Notes: generated from the sequence alone by a model not told the origin. A DNA stretch of 64,000 bases from Actinopolyspora alba (GCF_900112765.1 NZ_FOMZ01000007.1:272546-336545), one strand, 5' to 3'; numbered from the stretch's first letter, positions 41,828-49,267 are shown. Numbers and translations: made by a program.

Positions 41828-41965
41828 CTCCGACTTTCCGTTGCCGGTCAGTGTGGCGGCGAGCCCGGCGCTGTCGGGGGAAACGTCGGGATCGCCGCCA
41901 TCGGCGGCCGGAGAAGTACCGGGGTTCCACTCATGGCGATCTTCTCGGCCACATTCTCTGTATTC

Positions 41966-42011
41966 GCTACTCTGTAGCGGCTACATAAAAAAGCTACAAT
42001 GTAGCTGCTAC
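41966..42011. promoter_or_regulatory. Double 19-bp operator between divergent operons
   Basis: Two direct repeats with the pattern GCTACnnTGTAGCnGCTAC, at 41966-41984 and 41993-42011, separated by ATAAAAAA. Each contains three pentamer half-sites (GCTAC, GTAGC, GCTAC). A good -10 hexamer TACAAT (41995-42000) for the rightward XRE gene lies inside the second unit, so a bound protein would block it. The site lies in the 294-bp gap between the leftward operon and the XRE gene and is probably bound by that XRE protein. Confidence 0.7.
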
Positions 42012-42121
42012 AGATCCAAGAGTTGTGCATGCCCCCGTTCGGGTGATCTTCTTCTTGGAAGCCGACCATGAGCTGTATGCCGAGGGCGGGACCTTGACCA
42101 ACAGGCGAAGGAGATCATCAC

Positions 42122-42988
42122 GTGGTTGCCACTTCGAGCCCCGCACTACTCAGACGCTGGATCGGCCTCAACCTGCGCCAACTTCGTGAAGAAGCGGGCA
42201 AGGAACGCTCCGAGGTCATGCAGCGGCTCGGGCTGTCGCGCGCCCAGGTGGGACACCTCGAGACGGCAGAACGGCTCCCTTCCAAACCCGTGCTGGAGAT
42301 CCTGCTCGACTTCTACGGCAAGCCCGATCGGCTTCCGGACTTCCTGCGGATCGTCGAAGCGGCTCGCAAAGGCAAGAACTGGTGGGACAAACTCAGTGGC
42401 GCGGTACCGTCATGGTTCGACCTGTTCTTGGGGCTGGAAGCGGGAGCCACCGAGGTATTCAGCTTCGACGCCTACGTTGTCCCTGGCCTGCTGCAGACAC
42501 CCGCCTATGCCGAAGCCGTGATCCGTGCCGATCCCGAACTCACCGACGAGCAGGTCCAGCAACGTGTCGAACTTCGACTCGGACGTCAAAACATCCTGGA
42601 TCGCACCGAGGAACCGGTTCGGTTGTGGGCTATCATCGATGAGTCGGTACTCCATCGTCCTCGTGGCAACACCGAGGTGATGGCTGAACAACTCGATCAT
42701 CTGATCAAACTCGGTGAGCGCCCTCGCATCGATCTGCAGATACTCCCCTTGAACGCGGGAGCGCATCTGGCTCAGTCCGGTGGTTTCCAGATCCTGAAGT
42801 TTCCCGGCGAGATGACTGGAGACCCTGGAATCGTCTATCTGGAAGGGCTCGTCGAAGGCCGTTACTACGAAAAGCCCGACGAGGTCGCACTGTACGAGCG
42901 GGCTATGACCCGCCTCCGGGTGCAGGCCGCGAACCAGGAAGACTCGCAGGCGATGTTGCGCCGAGCAGCACAGGAGGTGCACAAGTGA
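42122..42988 (+). CDS. XRE-type HTH regulator with DUF5753 sensor domain
   Basis: 288 residues; GTG 42122 with AAGGAGAT upstream. N-terminal helix-turn-helix (about residues 12-68: RWIGLNLRQLREEAGKERSE, LGLSRAQVGHLETAERLPS) followed by a DUF5753 domain (VPGLLQTPAYAEAVIRAD, LWAIIDESVLHRP, LQILPLNAGAHLAQSGGFQIL). This is the WhiJ-like actinomycete type that is usually paired with a small DUF397 protein, as here (4-bp overlap). Likely autoregulatory through the 41966-42011 repeats. Its last 11 codons are included in the 286-bp duplicated segment. Confidence 0.9.
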   Translation: MVATSSPALLRRWIGLNLRQLREEAGKERSEVMQRLGLSRAQVGHLETAERLPSKPVLEILLDFYGKPDRLPDFLRIVEAARKGKNWWDKLSGAVPSWFDLFLGLEAGATEVFSFDAYVVPGLLQTPAYAEAVIRADPELTDEQVQQRVELRLGRQNILDRTEEPVRLWAIIDESVLHRPRGNTEVMAEQLDHLIKLGERPRIDLQILPLNAGAHLAQSGGFQILKFPGEMTGDPGIVYLEGLVEGRYYEKPDEVALYERAMTRLRVQAANQEDSQAMLRRAAQEVHK

Positions 42989-43238
42989 CGCGATCCCCAC
43001 TCGACTTCCCCCCGGACGCCGAGTTCCGCAAGAGTAGCTACAGCAATGATCACCAAGGCTGCGTCGAGGTGGCCGTGGCCGCCGACGGTGGTCGCTGGCT
43101 GCGTGACACCAAGGACCGCAGCGGGCCCGCGCACTACTACACGCCGGTCGAGTGGCAGGCGTTCGTCGCCGGTGTGAAGGACGGCGAGTTCGGCTGACCA
43201 GCCGGCCGTTCGGCCCTCGAACGCGGAAACGTCCTCCC
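42953..43238. repeat. 286-bp direct repeat, left copy
   Basis: Identical to 44886-45171 except for six substitutions, all inside a 14-bp patch near 43045. It spans the last 11 codons of the XRE gene, the whole DUF397 gene with its ribosome site, and the left arm of the terminator that follows. The two copies bracket the deaminase toxin/immunity genes; start-to-start distance is 1933 bp. Confidence 0.95.
42985..43197 (+). CDS. DUF397 protein, copy 1
   Basis: 70 residues; GTGA overlap with the XRE stop, AGGAGGT upstream. Typical DUF397 sequence: FRKSSYS, CVEVAV, RWLRDTKDRSGP, YTPVEWQAFVAGVKDGEFG. DUF397 proteins are small partners of XRE-DUF5753 regulators in actinomycetes, proposed to antagonise or modulate them. 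Differs from copy 2 (44918) only in the patch SNDHQGC versus STDQQAC. Confidence 0.9.
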   Translation: MTRSPLDFPPDAEFRKSSYSNDHQGCVEVAVAADGGRWLRDTKDRSGPAHYYTPVEWQAFVAGVKDGEFG

Positions 43239-43270
43239 CTGCCGAACGCGGTGACGGGGAGGACGTTTCC
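43225..43270 (+). terminator. Terminator after DUF397 copy 1
   Basis: Perfect 15-bp stem GGAAACGTCCTCCCC (43225-43239) / GGGGAGGACGTTTCC (43256-43270) with a 16-base loop. Its left arm belongs to the 286-bp repeat; its right arm is outside it. It separates the XRE/DUF397 pair from the toxin gene. Confidence 0.8.
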
Positions 43271-43451
43271 TCATTCGCCCCGTGACTCACACCGTCGTGA
43301 CGCGACGGCGTACATGTGTTGATTTTGGGTCTTGTGGTGCTTCTGGGGCTGCACAGCGTGGAAACTGCCTGGTCGGATTCGAAGTGTTGGAGCTGCTCTG
43401 ATCGTTGTCCGTATTCGAAGAGTTGTCGTGGGTGTGCGGTAGGAACACGTT

Positions 43452-44219
43452 GTGTCACCGCTGCAGGATGTTCTCGATGCTCTGGATCAGTGTCTGGCCA
43501 AGACCTATGAGGGGCAGGATGCGCTCCGCAGTGCCCTGGAGGCTATCGAGGAGGCTGGACAGCCCCACGCGTTCGGAGTGTTACTGGTCTCTCGCGACAC
43601 AGAAGCCCAACAAGTACTCTCCAGTGCTGAACAGGCCGCTGAGGACATGGTTCGTGCAGACCAGATCCTCAAGCGCGCTTACGACCTCATCACGAGGTAT
43701 CGGCACACCATCGCCGCGAGCGCTCCGAGGCAATGCAGCGTTCCATCGGCGAGCGCGGAGTCGCAGGCTCCAATGGTATCTCGTCCGAGATTCAACACGG
43801 CGAGTTGGGCCGATGATGTTCGCCAGGATATTCAACACCGAAAGCCTACGGTTGGGCTTGTCTTCGACGATCACGGCAGTCCGGCGCTGACTGATCTCGA
43901 CGATCTGCGTAGCGGTCCTGACATCGCTGCGCAGGAGATCGACATCTTCCTGAAGAACCACCCACAGTTCCCGAAGCAACGTCGTGCTGACGTGCCCATC
44001 GCCTCCGCTGAACACGTTGAGGCAAAGATCGCTATGGAGATGCGAAAACGTGGCTTGGAACATCTGACTGTTGTGATCAACAATCCACGAGGGATATGTC
44101 GAGGAGACTGGGGGTGTCGTCCTGCGGTGAGCGCCATCCTGCCGCAAGGCTCCTCCATTACCGTCTGGCTGCCCGGCGCCGACGTACCATCAGAACTGTA
44201 CGGAGGGAGCACCATATGA
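43452..44219 (+). CDS. DddA-like (SCP1.201-type) deaminase toxin
   Basis: 255 residues; GTG 43452 with AGGA at 43441. Residues 1-90 are helical (ALEAIEEAGQPHAFGVLLVS, EDMVRADQILKRAYDLITRY), 90-125 a linker, 130-255 a cytidine-deaminase-fold domain: TVGLVFDDHGSPALTDL, active-site AEHVEAKIAMEMRKRG (zinc His188, catalytic Glu190), LTVVINNPRGICRGDWGCR (zinc Cys216 and Cys222), ILPQGSSITVWLPG. This is the SCP1.201-like/DddA toxin-deaminase family, whose characterised members deaminate cytosine in DNA. No signal peptide or secretion genes nearby; export route unknown. Overlaps the Imm1 gene by 4 bp. Confidence 0.87.
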   Translation: MSPLQDVLDALDQCLAKTYEGQDALRSALEAIEEAGQPHAFGVLLVSRDTEAQQVLSSAEQAAEDMVRADQILKRAYDLITRYRHTIAASAPRQCSVPSASAESQAPMVSRPRFNTASWADDVRQDIQHRKPTVGLVFDDHGSPALTDLDDLRSGPDIAAQEIDIFLKNHPQFPKQRRADVPIASAEHVEAKIAMEMRKRGLEHLTVVINNPRGICRGDWGCRPAVSAILPQGSSITVWLPGADVPSELYGGSTI

Positions 44220-44725
44220 ACACGGTGAGCGCTGATCTTCCCGCCTATGCGGATTTGGAGTGGCGTCACGCCACCACTCTCGAGGCGGTGGAGCGGACAA
44301 TCAGCGATGCGCTGGACTACGGCGATCCCCACACCCCGGGCTGGCTGCAGGTGGGCCGTGATGTGGCAACGGGTGAGCCCGGCGAGTACCAGTTGCGAAT
44401 CGCGGTTGATCCCGGGAGTGGATACGCCGCGCTGCTGTGGTTCCGTAACGTTGATCCCGCCGAGCATCCCGATGATTCGTTGGCTCAACAACTCTGGGTG
44501 ACCTTCAACTCCTCCCCTCCATTGGAGGATCCGCATCTGGCCAGTGACTATGACACGGATCGCCGGCACGATCGGTTCACCGCGATCCCCATCGAGCAGG
44601 CCCGGGATGCCGTTCGTGAGTTCTGCCGCACCGGCGGGAAACGCCCCACGTCAGTGTTCTGGGTGGTCGGTGATTACTACGGTCGGATCACCGAGCGCCT
44701 GACCGTGGCCACCCGAGCAGCCTGA
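44216..44725 (+). CDS. Imm1-family immunity protein for the deaminase toxin
   Basis: 169 residues; ATG 44216 overlaps the toxin stop (ATGA), with GGAGGGA upstream giving strong coupled translation. Seen: LQVGRDVATGEPGEYQLRIAV, GYAALLWFRNVD, QQLWVTFNSSPPLEDPHLASDYD, FTAIPIEQARDAVREFC, GGKRPTSVFWV, the usual Imm1 landmarks. Imm1 is the customary partner of SCP1.201-type deaminases and protects the producing cell by binding the toxin. Cytoplasmic. The gene ends 161 bp before the right repeat. Confidence 0.85.
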   Translation: MNTVSADLPAYADLEWRHATTLEAVERTISDALDYGDPHTPGWLQVGRDVATGEPGEYQLRIAVDPGSGYAALLWFRNVDPAEHPDDSLAQQLWVTFNSSPPLEDPHLASDYDTDRRHDRFTAIPIEQARDAVREFCRTGGKRPTSVFWVVGDYYGRITERLTVATRAA

Positions 44726-44885
44726 GCGCTCCTGCTTCTCCAACGTCGTTTCCGCTGCCCATGGCGTCACGGCGAAGTGGTCTGGTGAGAGTTTCGCGGC
44801 TGCTCGGGGCGGTGTGGACGGGGAGCGAGAAGGTGGCCAGGTCGGTCACGGCTTCCCATATCCGCGATGCTGGTGAACGGCTCGA

Positions 44886-45171
44886 ATGTTGCGCCGAGCA
44901 GCACAGGAGGTGCACAAGTGACGCGATCCCCACTCGACTTCCCCCCGGACGCCGAGTTCCGCAAGAGTAGCTACAGCACTGACCAGCAGGCTTGCGTCGA
45001 GGTGGCCGTGGCCGCCGACGGTGGTCGCTGGCTGCGTGACACCAAGGACCGCAGCGGGCCCGCGCACTACTACACGCCGGTCGAGTGGCAGGCGTTCGTC
45101 GCCGGTGTGAAGGACGGCGAGTTCGGCTGACCAGCCGGCCGTTCGGCCCTCGAACGCGGAAACGTCCTCCC
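44886..45171. repeat. 286-bp direct repeat, right copy
   Basis: Second copy of 42953-43238. It begins with an orphaned 36-bp end of the XRE gene (last 11 codons plus stop) not attached to any XRE frame, which shows that this copy was derived from the XRE/DUF397 locus rather than the reverse. Ends inside the left arm of the terminator at 45165-45200. Confidence 0.95.
44918..45130 (+). CDS. DUF397 protein, copy 2
   Basis: 70 residues; GTG 44918 with AGGAGGT upstream, both carried within the repeat. Same protein as copy 1 except three replacements in one patch (Asn to Thr, His to Gln, Gly to Ala). It has no XRE gene next to it and follows the immunity gene, so it may be transcribed with the toxin operon and supply extra or altered partner protein to the XRE regulator. 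Confidence 0.88.
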   Translation: MTRSPLDFPPDAEFRKSSYSTDQQACVEVAVAADGGRWLRDTKDRSGPAHYYTPVEWQAFVAGVKDGEFG

Positions 45172-45200
45172 GCTCCCTCGCCGGAGCCGGGAGGATTTTT
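45165..45200 (+). terminator. Intrinsic terminator after DUF397 copy 2
   Basis: TCCTCCCG (45165-45172) pairs with CGGGAGGA (45188-45195), extended by CTCC/GGAG inside, and TTTTT follows. The left arm starts within the 286-bp repeat, but the right arm differs from that of copy 1. Confidence 0.85.
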
Positions 45201-45318
45201 CGTCACCGGCTCCGCGACCCACCCGCCGTCGACACGCGGCAGCGCACACGCGGAGTGGTGGACTCGCGGCAAAGCTCGCACCCCCCACGTGCCCGGGCGG
45301 CGGTTCCCGGTCGGGAAT

Positions 45319-45324
45319 TAAGCT
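45319..45324 (+). promoter_or_regulatory. Leaderless-type -10 element for pepQ
   Basis: TAAGCT ends six bases before the ATG at 45331 and no Shine-Dalgarno is present, the arrangement expected when transcription starts at the first base of the start codon. Confidence 0.55.
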
Positions 45325-45330
45325 GCCCGC

Positions 45331-46440
45331 ATGCCCGAATCGCACGTACATCGCCGTGAATCCCTTCGGGGCCACCTGCGCGACCGCGAGGTGGACGCGA
45401 TGCTGGTGAGTGACCTGCTCAACATCAGGTACCTCACCGGCTTCACCGGCTCCAACGCGGCCCTGCTGGTGCACGCGGCCGACACCGCGACCGACGAGAC
45501 CCGCACGGTGTTCTGCACCGACGGTCGTTACGAGACGCAGGCCGCCGCACAGGTCCCCGAACTGGAACACCTCATCGACCGGGCCAGCGTCGTCGAGCTG
45601 GCCCGATACGCCGAGTCGCGGAGCGCGACCTACCGGCGGGTGGGCTTCGAGAGCCAGCACGTCACGGTGGACGGGCTGGACGAGCTGAGCCGCACCGCCC
45701 CGGGGGTGGAGCTGGTCCGCGCCCCCGGTCTGGTGGAGACGCTTCGCCTGATCAAGGACGAGAGCGAGATCGAGGCGCTGCGCATGGCGTGCGCGGCGGC
45801 CGATCGCGCGTTGGCCGGGCTGATCGAGCACGGTGGGCTGCGTCCGGGCCGTACCGAGCTCGCCGTGGCGCGCGAGCTGGAGAGCCGGATGCTCGATCAC
45901 GGTGCGGCCGGCCCCTCCTTCGAGACGATCGTGGCGACCGGGGCGAACTCGGCCGTGCCGCACCACCGCCCCACCGATGCCGAACTCGCCTCGGGTGACT
46001 TCGTCAAGATGGACTTCGGTGCGCTCGTGGACGGCTACCACTCCGACATGACCCGCACGGTCGTGCTGGGTCAACCCGCCGACTGGCAGCGCGAGATCTA
46101 CGAGCTCGTCGCGACGGCGCAGGCAGCGGGGCGGGATGCCATCCGCCTCGGAACCGAGGTGGCCGAGGCCGACACGGCTGCCCGTGACGTCATCACCGAG
46201 GCCGGTTACGGGGAGCGGTTCTCGCACGGTCTGGGGCACGGTGTGGGACTGGAGATCCACGAGGCACCGGCGTTGTCCCAACGCGGAGCGGGTACCATCG
46301 AGGCCGGAATGGCGGTCACCGCCGAGCCCGGTGTGTATCTGCCTGGGCGGGGCGGCGTCCGCATCGAGGACACGCTGGTCGCGCGTGCGGACACGCCGGA
46401 GTTGCTCACCTTGACGACGAAGGAGCTCGTCATTCTCTAG
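45331..46440 (+). CDS. pepQ: Xaa-Pro aminopeptidase/dipeptidase (M24B)
   Basis: 369 residues. Dinuclear metallopeptidase cleaving bonds next to proline. Seen: N-terminal creatinase-like domain ([20 protein letters not shown]), then metal ligands in order: [17 protein letters not shown] (two Asp), [14 protein letters not shown] (His), AEPGVYLPG (Glu) and VRIEDT (Glu). Leaderless-type start. Directly upstream of efp, as in other actinobacteria; it marks the right edge of the accessory block. Confidence 0.92.
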   Translation: MPESHVHRRESLRGHLRDREVDAMLVSDLLNIRYLTGFTGSNAALLVHAADTATDETRTVFCTDGRYETQAAAQVPELEHLIDRASVVELARYAESRSATYRRVGFESQHVTVDGLDELSRTAPGVELVRAPGLVETLRLIKDESEIEALRMACAAADRALAGLIEHGGLRPGRTELAVARELESRMLDHGAAGPSFETIVATGANSAVPHHRPTDAELASGDFVKMDFGALVDGYHSDMTRTVVLGQPADWQREIYELVATAQAAGRDAIRLGTEVAEADTAARDVITEAGYGERFSHGLGHGVGLEIHEAPALSQRGAGTIEAGMAVTAEPGVYLPGRGGVRIEDTLVARADTPELLTLTTKELVIL

Positions 46441-46532
46441 GTGTGACAACGTGCGCTCGATCCCGCTTCTCGGTCGCGCGCCAGCTCGAATCGGCGAACA
46501 TCTGTAGCCTTAGCACAGGAGAGACTCCGACC

Positions 46533-47093
46533 GTGGCCACCACGAACGACCTGAAAAACGGAATCGTGCTCAACATCGACGGGCAGCTGTGGACCGTCAC
46601 GAGTTTCCAGCACGTGAAACCGGGCAAGGGCGGTGCCTTCGTGCGCACCACCCTCAAGAATGTGCTCTCCGGCAAGGTCGTGGACAAGACCTTCAACGCC
46701 GGGATCAAAGTCGAGACCGCCAACGTCGACCGCAGTGAGATGACCTATCTCTACAACGACGGCGTCGACTACGTGTTCATGGACCCCCACACCTACGACC
46801 AGGTCAGCGTCTCGCCCGAGACAGTGGGAGACTCGGCCGGTTACATGCTGGAGAACAGCACCGTCACCCTGGCCCGCCACGAGGGCGAGCCGCTCTACGT
46901 CGAGCTGCCCGCCTCGGTGGAGCTGACCATCGCCCACACCGACCCCGGTGTGCAGGGGGACCGTTCCACCGGTGGCAACAAGCCCGCCGAGCTCGAAACC
47001 GGCGCGACCGTGCAGGTCCCGCTGTTCATCGAGTCGGGCGAGAAGATCAGGGTGGACCCGCGCGACGGGCGTTATCTGGGACGCGTCAAGTGA
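46533..47093 (+). CDS. efp: Elongation factor P
   Basis: 186 residues from GTG 46533 (AGGAGAG at 46517-46523). Relieves ribosome stalling at polyproline stretches. Seen: [19 protein letters not shown], the tip loop [17 protein letters not shown] with the conserved Lys32, and the C-terminal OB fold ([17 protein letters not shown]). TAGCCT at 46505-46510 is a possible -10 hexamer. The open frame extends upstream to 46443, but that part is not conserved. Confidence 0.96.
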   Translation: MATTNDLKNGIVLNIDGQLWTVTSFQHVKPGKGGAFVRTTLKNVLSGKVVDKTFNAGIKVETANVDRSEMTYLYNDGVDYVFMDPHTYDQVSVSPETVGDSAGYMLENSTVTLARHEGEPLYVELPASVELTIAHTDPGVQGDRSTGGNKPAELETGATVQVPLFIESGEKIRVDPRDGRYLGRVK

Positions 47094-47168
47094 CCGGCTC
47101 ACTGTCGGCCGGTATGCTGGTCCGGTTGGGCTGTCCAGGACCGCGCGCTGCCGAAAAGAGGGTGTGAG

Positions 47169-47684
47169 TTGGGCGAACGGAGCAAGGCCCGCAAACGCGC
47201 GGTGGAAGTGCTTTACGAGGCCGATCTACGCGAACTTCCCCCCGACGCGCTGCTCCGGCAGCGCGTCGGTTCCACCGAGGCGCCGGTCGTCGCTGACTAC
47301 GCCGTCACGCTCGTCGCCGGGGTGGCCGAACACCGCGAACGGATCGACGAGCTGATCGTCGAGTACTCGCAGGGATGGGCGCTCTCCCGAATGCCGGTCG
47401 TGGACCGGGCCGTGCTGCGCCTGGGCTTCTTCGAGATGCTGTGGGGGGACGACATTCCCCCGGCCGTGGTCATCGACGAAGCCGTGCAGCTGGGCAAGGC
47501 GCTCTCCACGGACGACACTCCCCGGTTCGTCAACGGGGTGCTCGGCAGGTTGGCCGGTATCGACGAACAGCAGCGGGAGTCGCTGCGTGGTTCCCCGGAG
47601 ACCTCGGTCGAGGAAGACGAGACGGTCGCGGCCGAGCGGGACTCGGCCGCCGAGGCGGAGTTCCCCGCGGCTTCGGAGCGCTGA
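47169..47684 (+). CDS. nusB: Transcription antitermination factor NusB
   Basis: 171 residues. RNA-binding helical protein of the rRNA antitermination complex. Seen: basic N-terminus GERSKARKRAVEVLYEADLR, VADYAVTLVAGVAEHRERID, LSRMPVVDRAVLRLGFFEML, VVIDEAVQLGKALSTDDTPR, FVNGVLGRLA. The start is TTG 47169 because an in-frame TGA sits just before it; AAGAGGG precedes. The C-terminal 35 residues are acidic and unconserved. A hairpin follows at 47752. Confidence 0.93.
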   Translation: MGERSKARKRAVEVLYEADLRELPPDALLRQRVGSTEAPVVADYAVTLVAGVAEHRERIDELIVEYSQGWALSRMPVVDRAVLRLGFFEMLWGDDIPPAVVIDEAVQLGKALSTDDTPRFVNGVLGRLAGIDEQQRESLRGSPETSVEEDETVAAERDSAAEAEFPAASER

Positions 47685-47751
47685 CCGCGACTTCCCGTTC
47701 CGGCCTCCGCCGGAGAGTGACGGAGAACCTCAAACGGTGCGACCGTCGTGT

Positions 47752-47770
47752 GGTGCCCGAACCGGGCACC
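47752..47770 (+). terminator. Hairpin after nusB
   Basis: Perfect 8-bp stem GGTGCCCG (47752-47759) / CGGGCACC (47763-47770) with loop AAC, 67 bp after the nusB stop and just before the TnpB remnant. No T-tract. Confidence 0.5.
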
Positions 47771-47857
47771 GACCTCGGCGCGGGCACGAAATCGACCCGG
47801 TCCGGGACCGAACGGTTCCCCGGCCGGGTCGTGTTGTCACCGGGCGAACGTAGCGCG

Positions 47858-48430
47858 GACGATCTGCCGCACGCCCAGCACGGCAAACGCGCTCAGCAGC
47901 GTCTCGCGCACTACCAACGCCAGATGTCGCGGCGTGAGCGCCCACGGAACAAGCCGCAAACCAAGGGTTACCGCAAGGCGCAACGCCAAGCGGCGAAAGC
48001 GCACGAGAAGGTCGCCCGTCAGCGGCAGGACACCGGCCGTAAGTGGGCGAAGAGTGTTGCCCGCCACCACGACCAGATCGCCGTGGAGGACTTCAAGCCG
48101 AAGTTCCTCGCCAAGACCACAATGGCCCGCAAGGCCGCCGATGCCGCGATCGGCGCGACCAAGACCGCGTTGGTCGAGCAGGCCCGTAAGCACGGGCGGG
48201 ACCTGCGGTTGGTGGACCCGAAATACACAACGATGGACTGCGCGCACTGCGGGGCGAGAGCCAAGCACCGCCTGCCGCTGTCAGAACGAACGTTTACCTG
48301 CACCGCGTGCGGAGCCTCATCCCCGAGGGACAAGAACTCCGCACGCGTGATGCTGGTCCGGGCTGGTTTCACCCCGGCTGATGTTGAGGGCGTGAGACCC
48401 GGTCACCTGCTGCGTGACCGGGCTGCCTGA
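47858..48430 (+). pseudogene. 5'-truncated TnpB (IS200/IS605-family) nuclease gene
   Basis: About 190 codons similar to the C-terminal half of TnpB: DLPHAQHGK, KGYRKAQRQAAKAHEKVARQRQDT, IAVEDFKPKFLAKTTMARKAADAA (RuvC-II Glu), CAHCGARAKH...CTACGA (zinc finger, two C-x2-C pairs) and SPRDKNSARVML (RuvC-III Asp). The N-terminal half with the first RuvC Asp is absent and sequence before 47858 is unrelated, so the nuclease is dead. No tnpA gene. Inserted between nusB and bldD, which are neighbours in related genomes. Confidence 0.85.
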
Positions 48431-48435
48431 GTCAG

Positions 48436-48468
48436 GAATCCCCCCCGCCTCCAGACGGAGGAGGATTC
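48436..48468 (+). mobile_element. Right-end hairpin of the TnpB element
   Basis: GAATCC (48436-48441) pairs with GGATTC (48463-48468), and inside it CCTCC pairs with GGAGG around AGAC. A GC-rich imperfect hairpin closed by GAATCC/GGATTC and followed by AAAT just after tnpB is the usual right end of IS200/IS605-type elements. In intact elements the guide RNA (omegaRNA) ends here; with the nuclease broken any such RNA is probably a relic. Confidence 0.65.
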
Positions 48469-48618
48469 AAATCGTCCGATCGAGCCCGGTTCTCGTCGGC
48501 CGGGGTCATCTCCCACCCGTGGGGAACCGGGCTGGTCGGTGGACGTTCCCGTCCCGACGATCGGCGGACATCGGTGTGGTCCGCACCCGTGTCGGAACGA
48601 GTGCGGACCACGGGTTCG

Positions 48619-49107
48619 TCACTCCTCGCGGGCCGGACGGGCCTCGGGAGGAAGGACGCCCCAGTCGATGAGCTGTTCGGTGAGTTCCCCCGGCGACATG
48701 TCGTAGATGATGGCCAGGGAACGCAGGTCCTCGGTGCGGATGGACAGCACCTTGCCGTTGTAGTCACCCCGCTGGCTCTGGATCGTGGCCGCATAGCGGG
48801 CCAGCGGCCCCACCTTCTCCGCGGGAAGCTGTTGCAGCCGTTCGAGGTTGATCACAACCTTCGTCGCGGGTTCCGCGCTGGAGGGAACCCGCCCCTCCGG
48901 CAGCAGCTCGGCTACCGGAACACCGTAGAAGTCGGCCAGCTCGGCGAGTTTCTGCACGGTGACCGCACGGTCACCTCGTTCATAAGACCCGACGACCACG
49001 GCCTTCCACCGCCCGCCTGACTTCTGCTCGACGCCGTGCAGCGAAAGACCCTGCTGCTGGCGGATAGCGCGGAGCTTGCTGCCCAGCGCCTTGGCGTAGT
49101 CGCCCAT
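48619..49107 (-). CDS. bldD: Developmental regulator BldD (c-di-GMP-responsive)
   Basis: 162 residues. Master repressor of sporulation genes in mycelial actinomycetes; dimerises around tetrameric c-di-GMP. Seen: N-terminal XRE HTH almost identical to Streptomyces BldD (KLRAIRQQQGLSLHGVE, RWKAVVVGSYERGDRAVTVQ, LAELADFYGVPVAELLP) and C-terminal domain with the c-di-GMP motif RGD(113-115)-x8-R124-T-E-D127. Streptomyces has RQDD at the second half; here RTED, with the key Arg and last Asp kept. ATG 49107 with CGGAGAA upstream. Confidence 0.95.
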   Translation of the reverse strand: MGDYAKALGSKLRAIRQQQGLSLHGVEQKSGGRWKAVVVGSYERGDRAVTVQKLAELADFYGVPVAELLPEGRVPSSAEPATKVVINLERLQQLPAEKVGPLARYAATIQSQRGDYNGKVLSIRTEDLRSLAIIYDMSPGELTEQLIDWGVLPPEARPAREE

Positions 49108-49176
49108 GTGGCGGTTCTCCGTTTCATTCGCCCCGTCAGCCTAGTTCAAGTTGCCGGGGAGGAACGCTCAGTATTG

Positions 49177-49189
49177 ATACGGAGAGTAA
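49177..49189. promoter_or_regulatory. Candidate BldD autoregulatory site
   Basis: ATAC-GGAGA-GTAA fits the BldD box TNAC-n5-GTNA with one mismatch (first position). It is 70 bp upstream of the bldD ATG. BldD is known to repress its own promoter in Streptomyces. The single mismatch and low information of the box limit confidence. Confidence 0.35.
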
Positions 49190-49267
49190 TATTCGCTCGC
49201 GAGCGTCACCAGGTCAAGCTGCTCTTGGAGTGAGTGTGGCACGAATCCCGTTACACCACCCCGGCGG

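Noticed and set aside
44761..44970. 69-codon frame between the Imm1 gene and DUF397 copy 2
   Set aside because: Its second half is an out-of-frame reading of the duplicated XRE/DUF397 sequence; no ribosome site.
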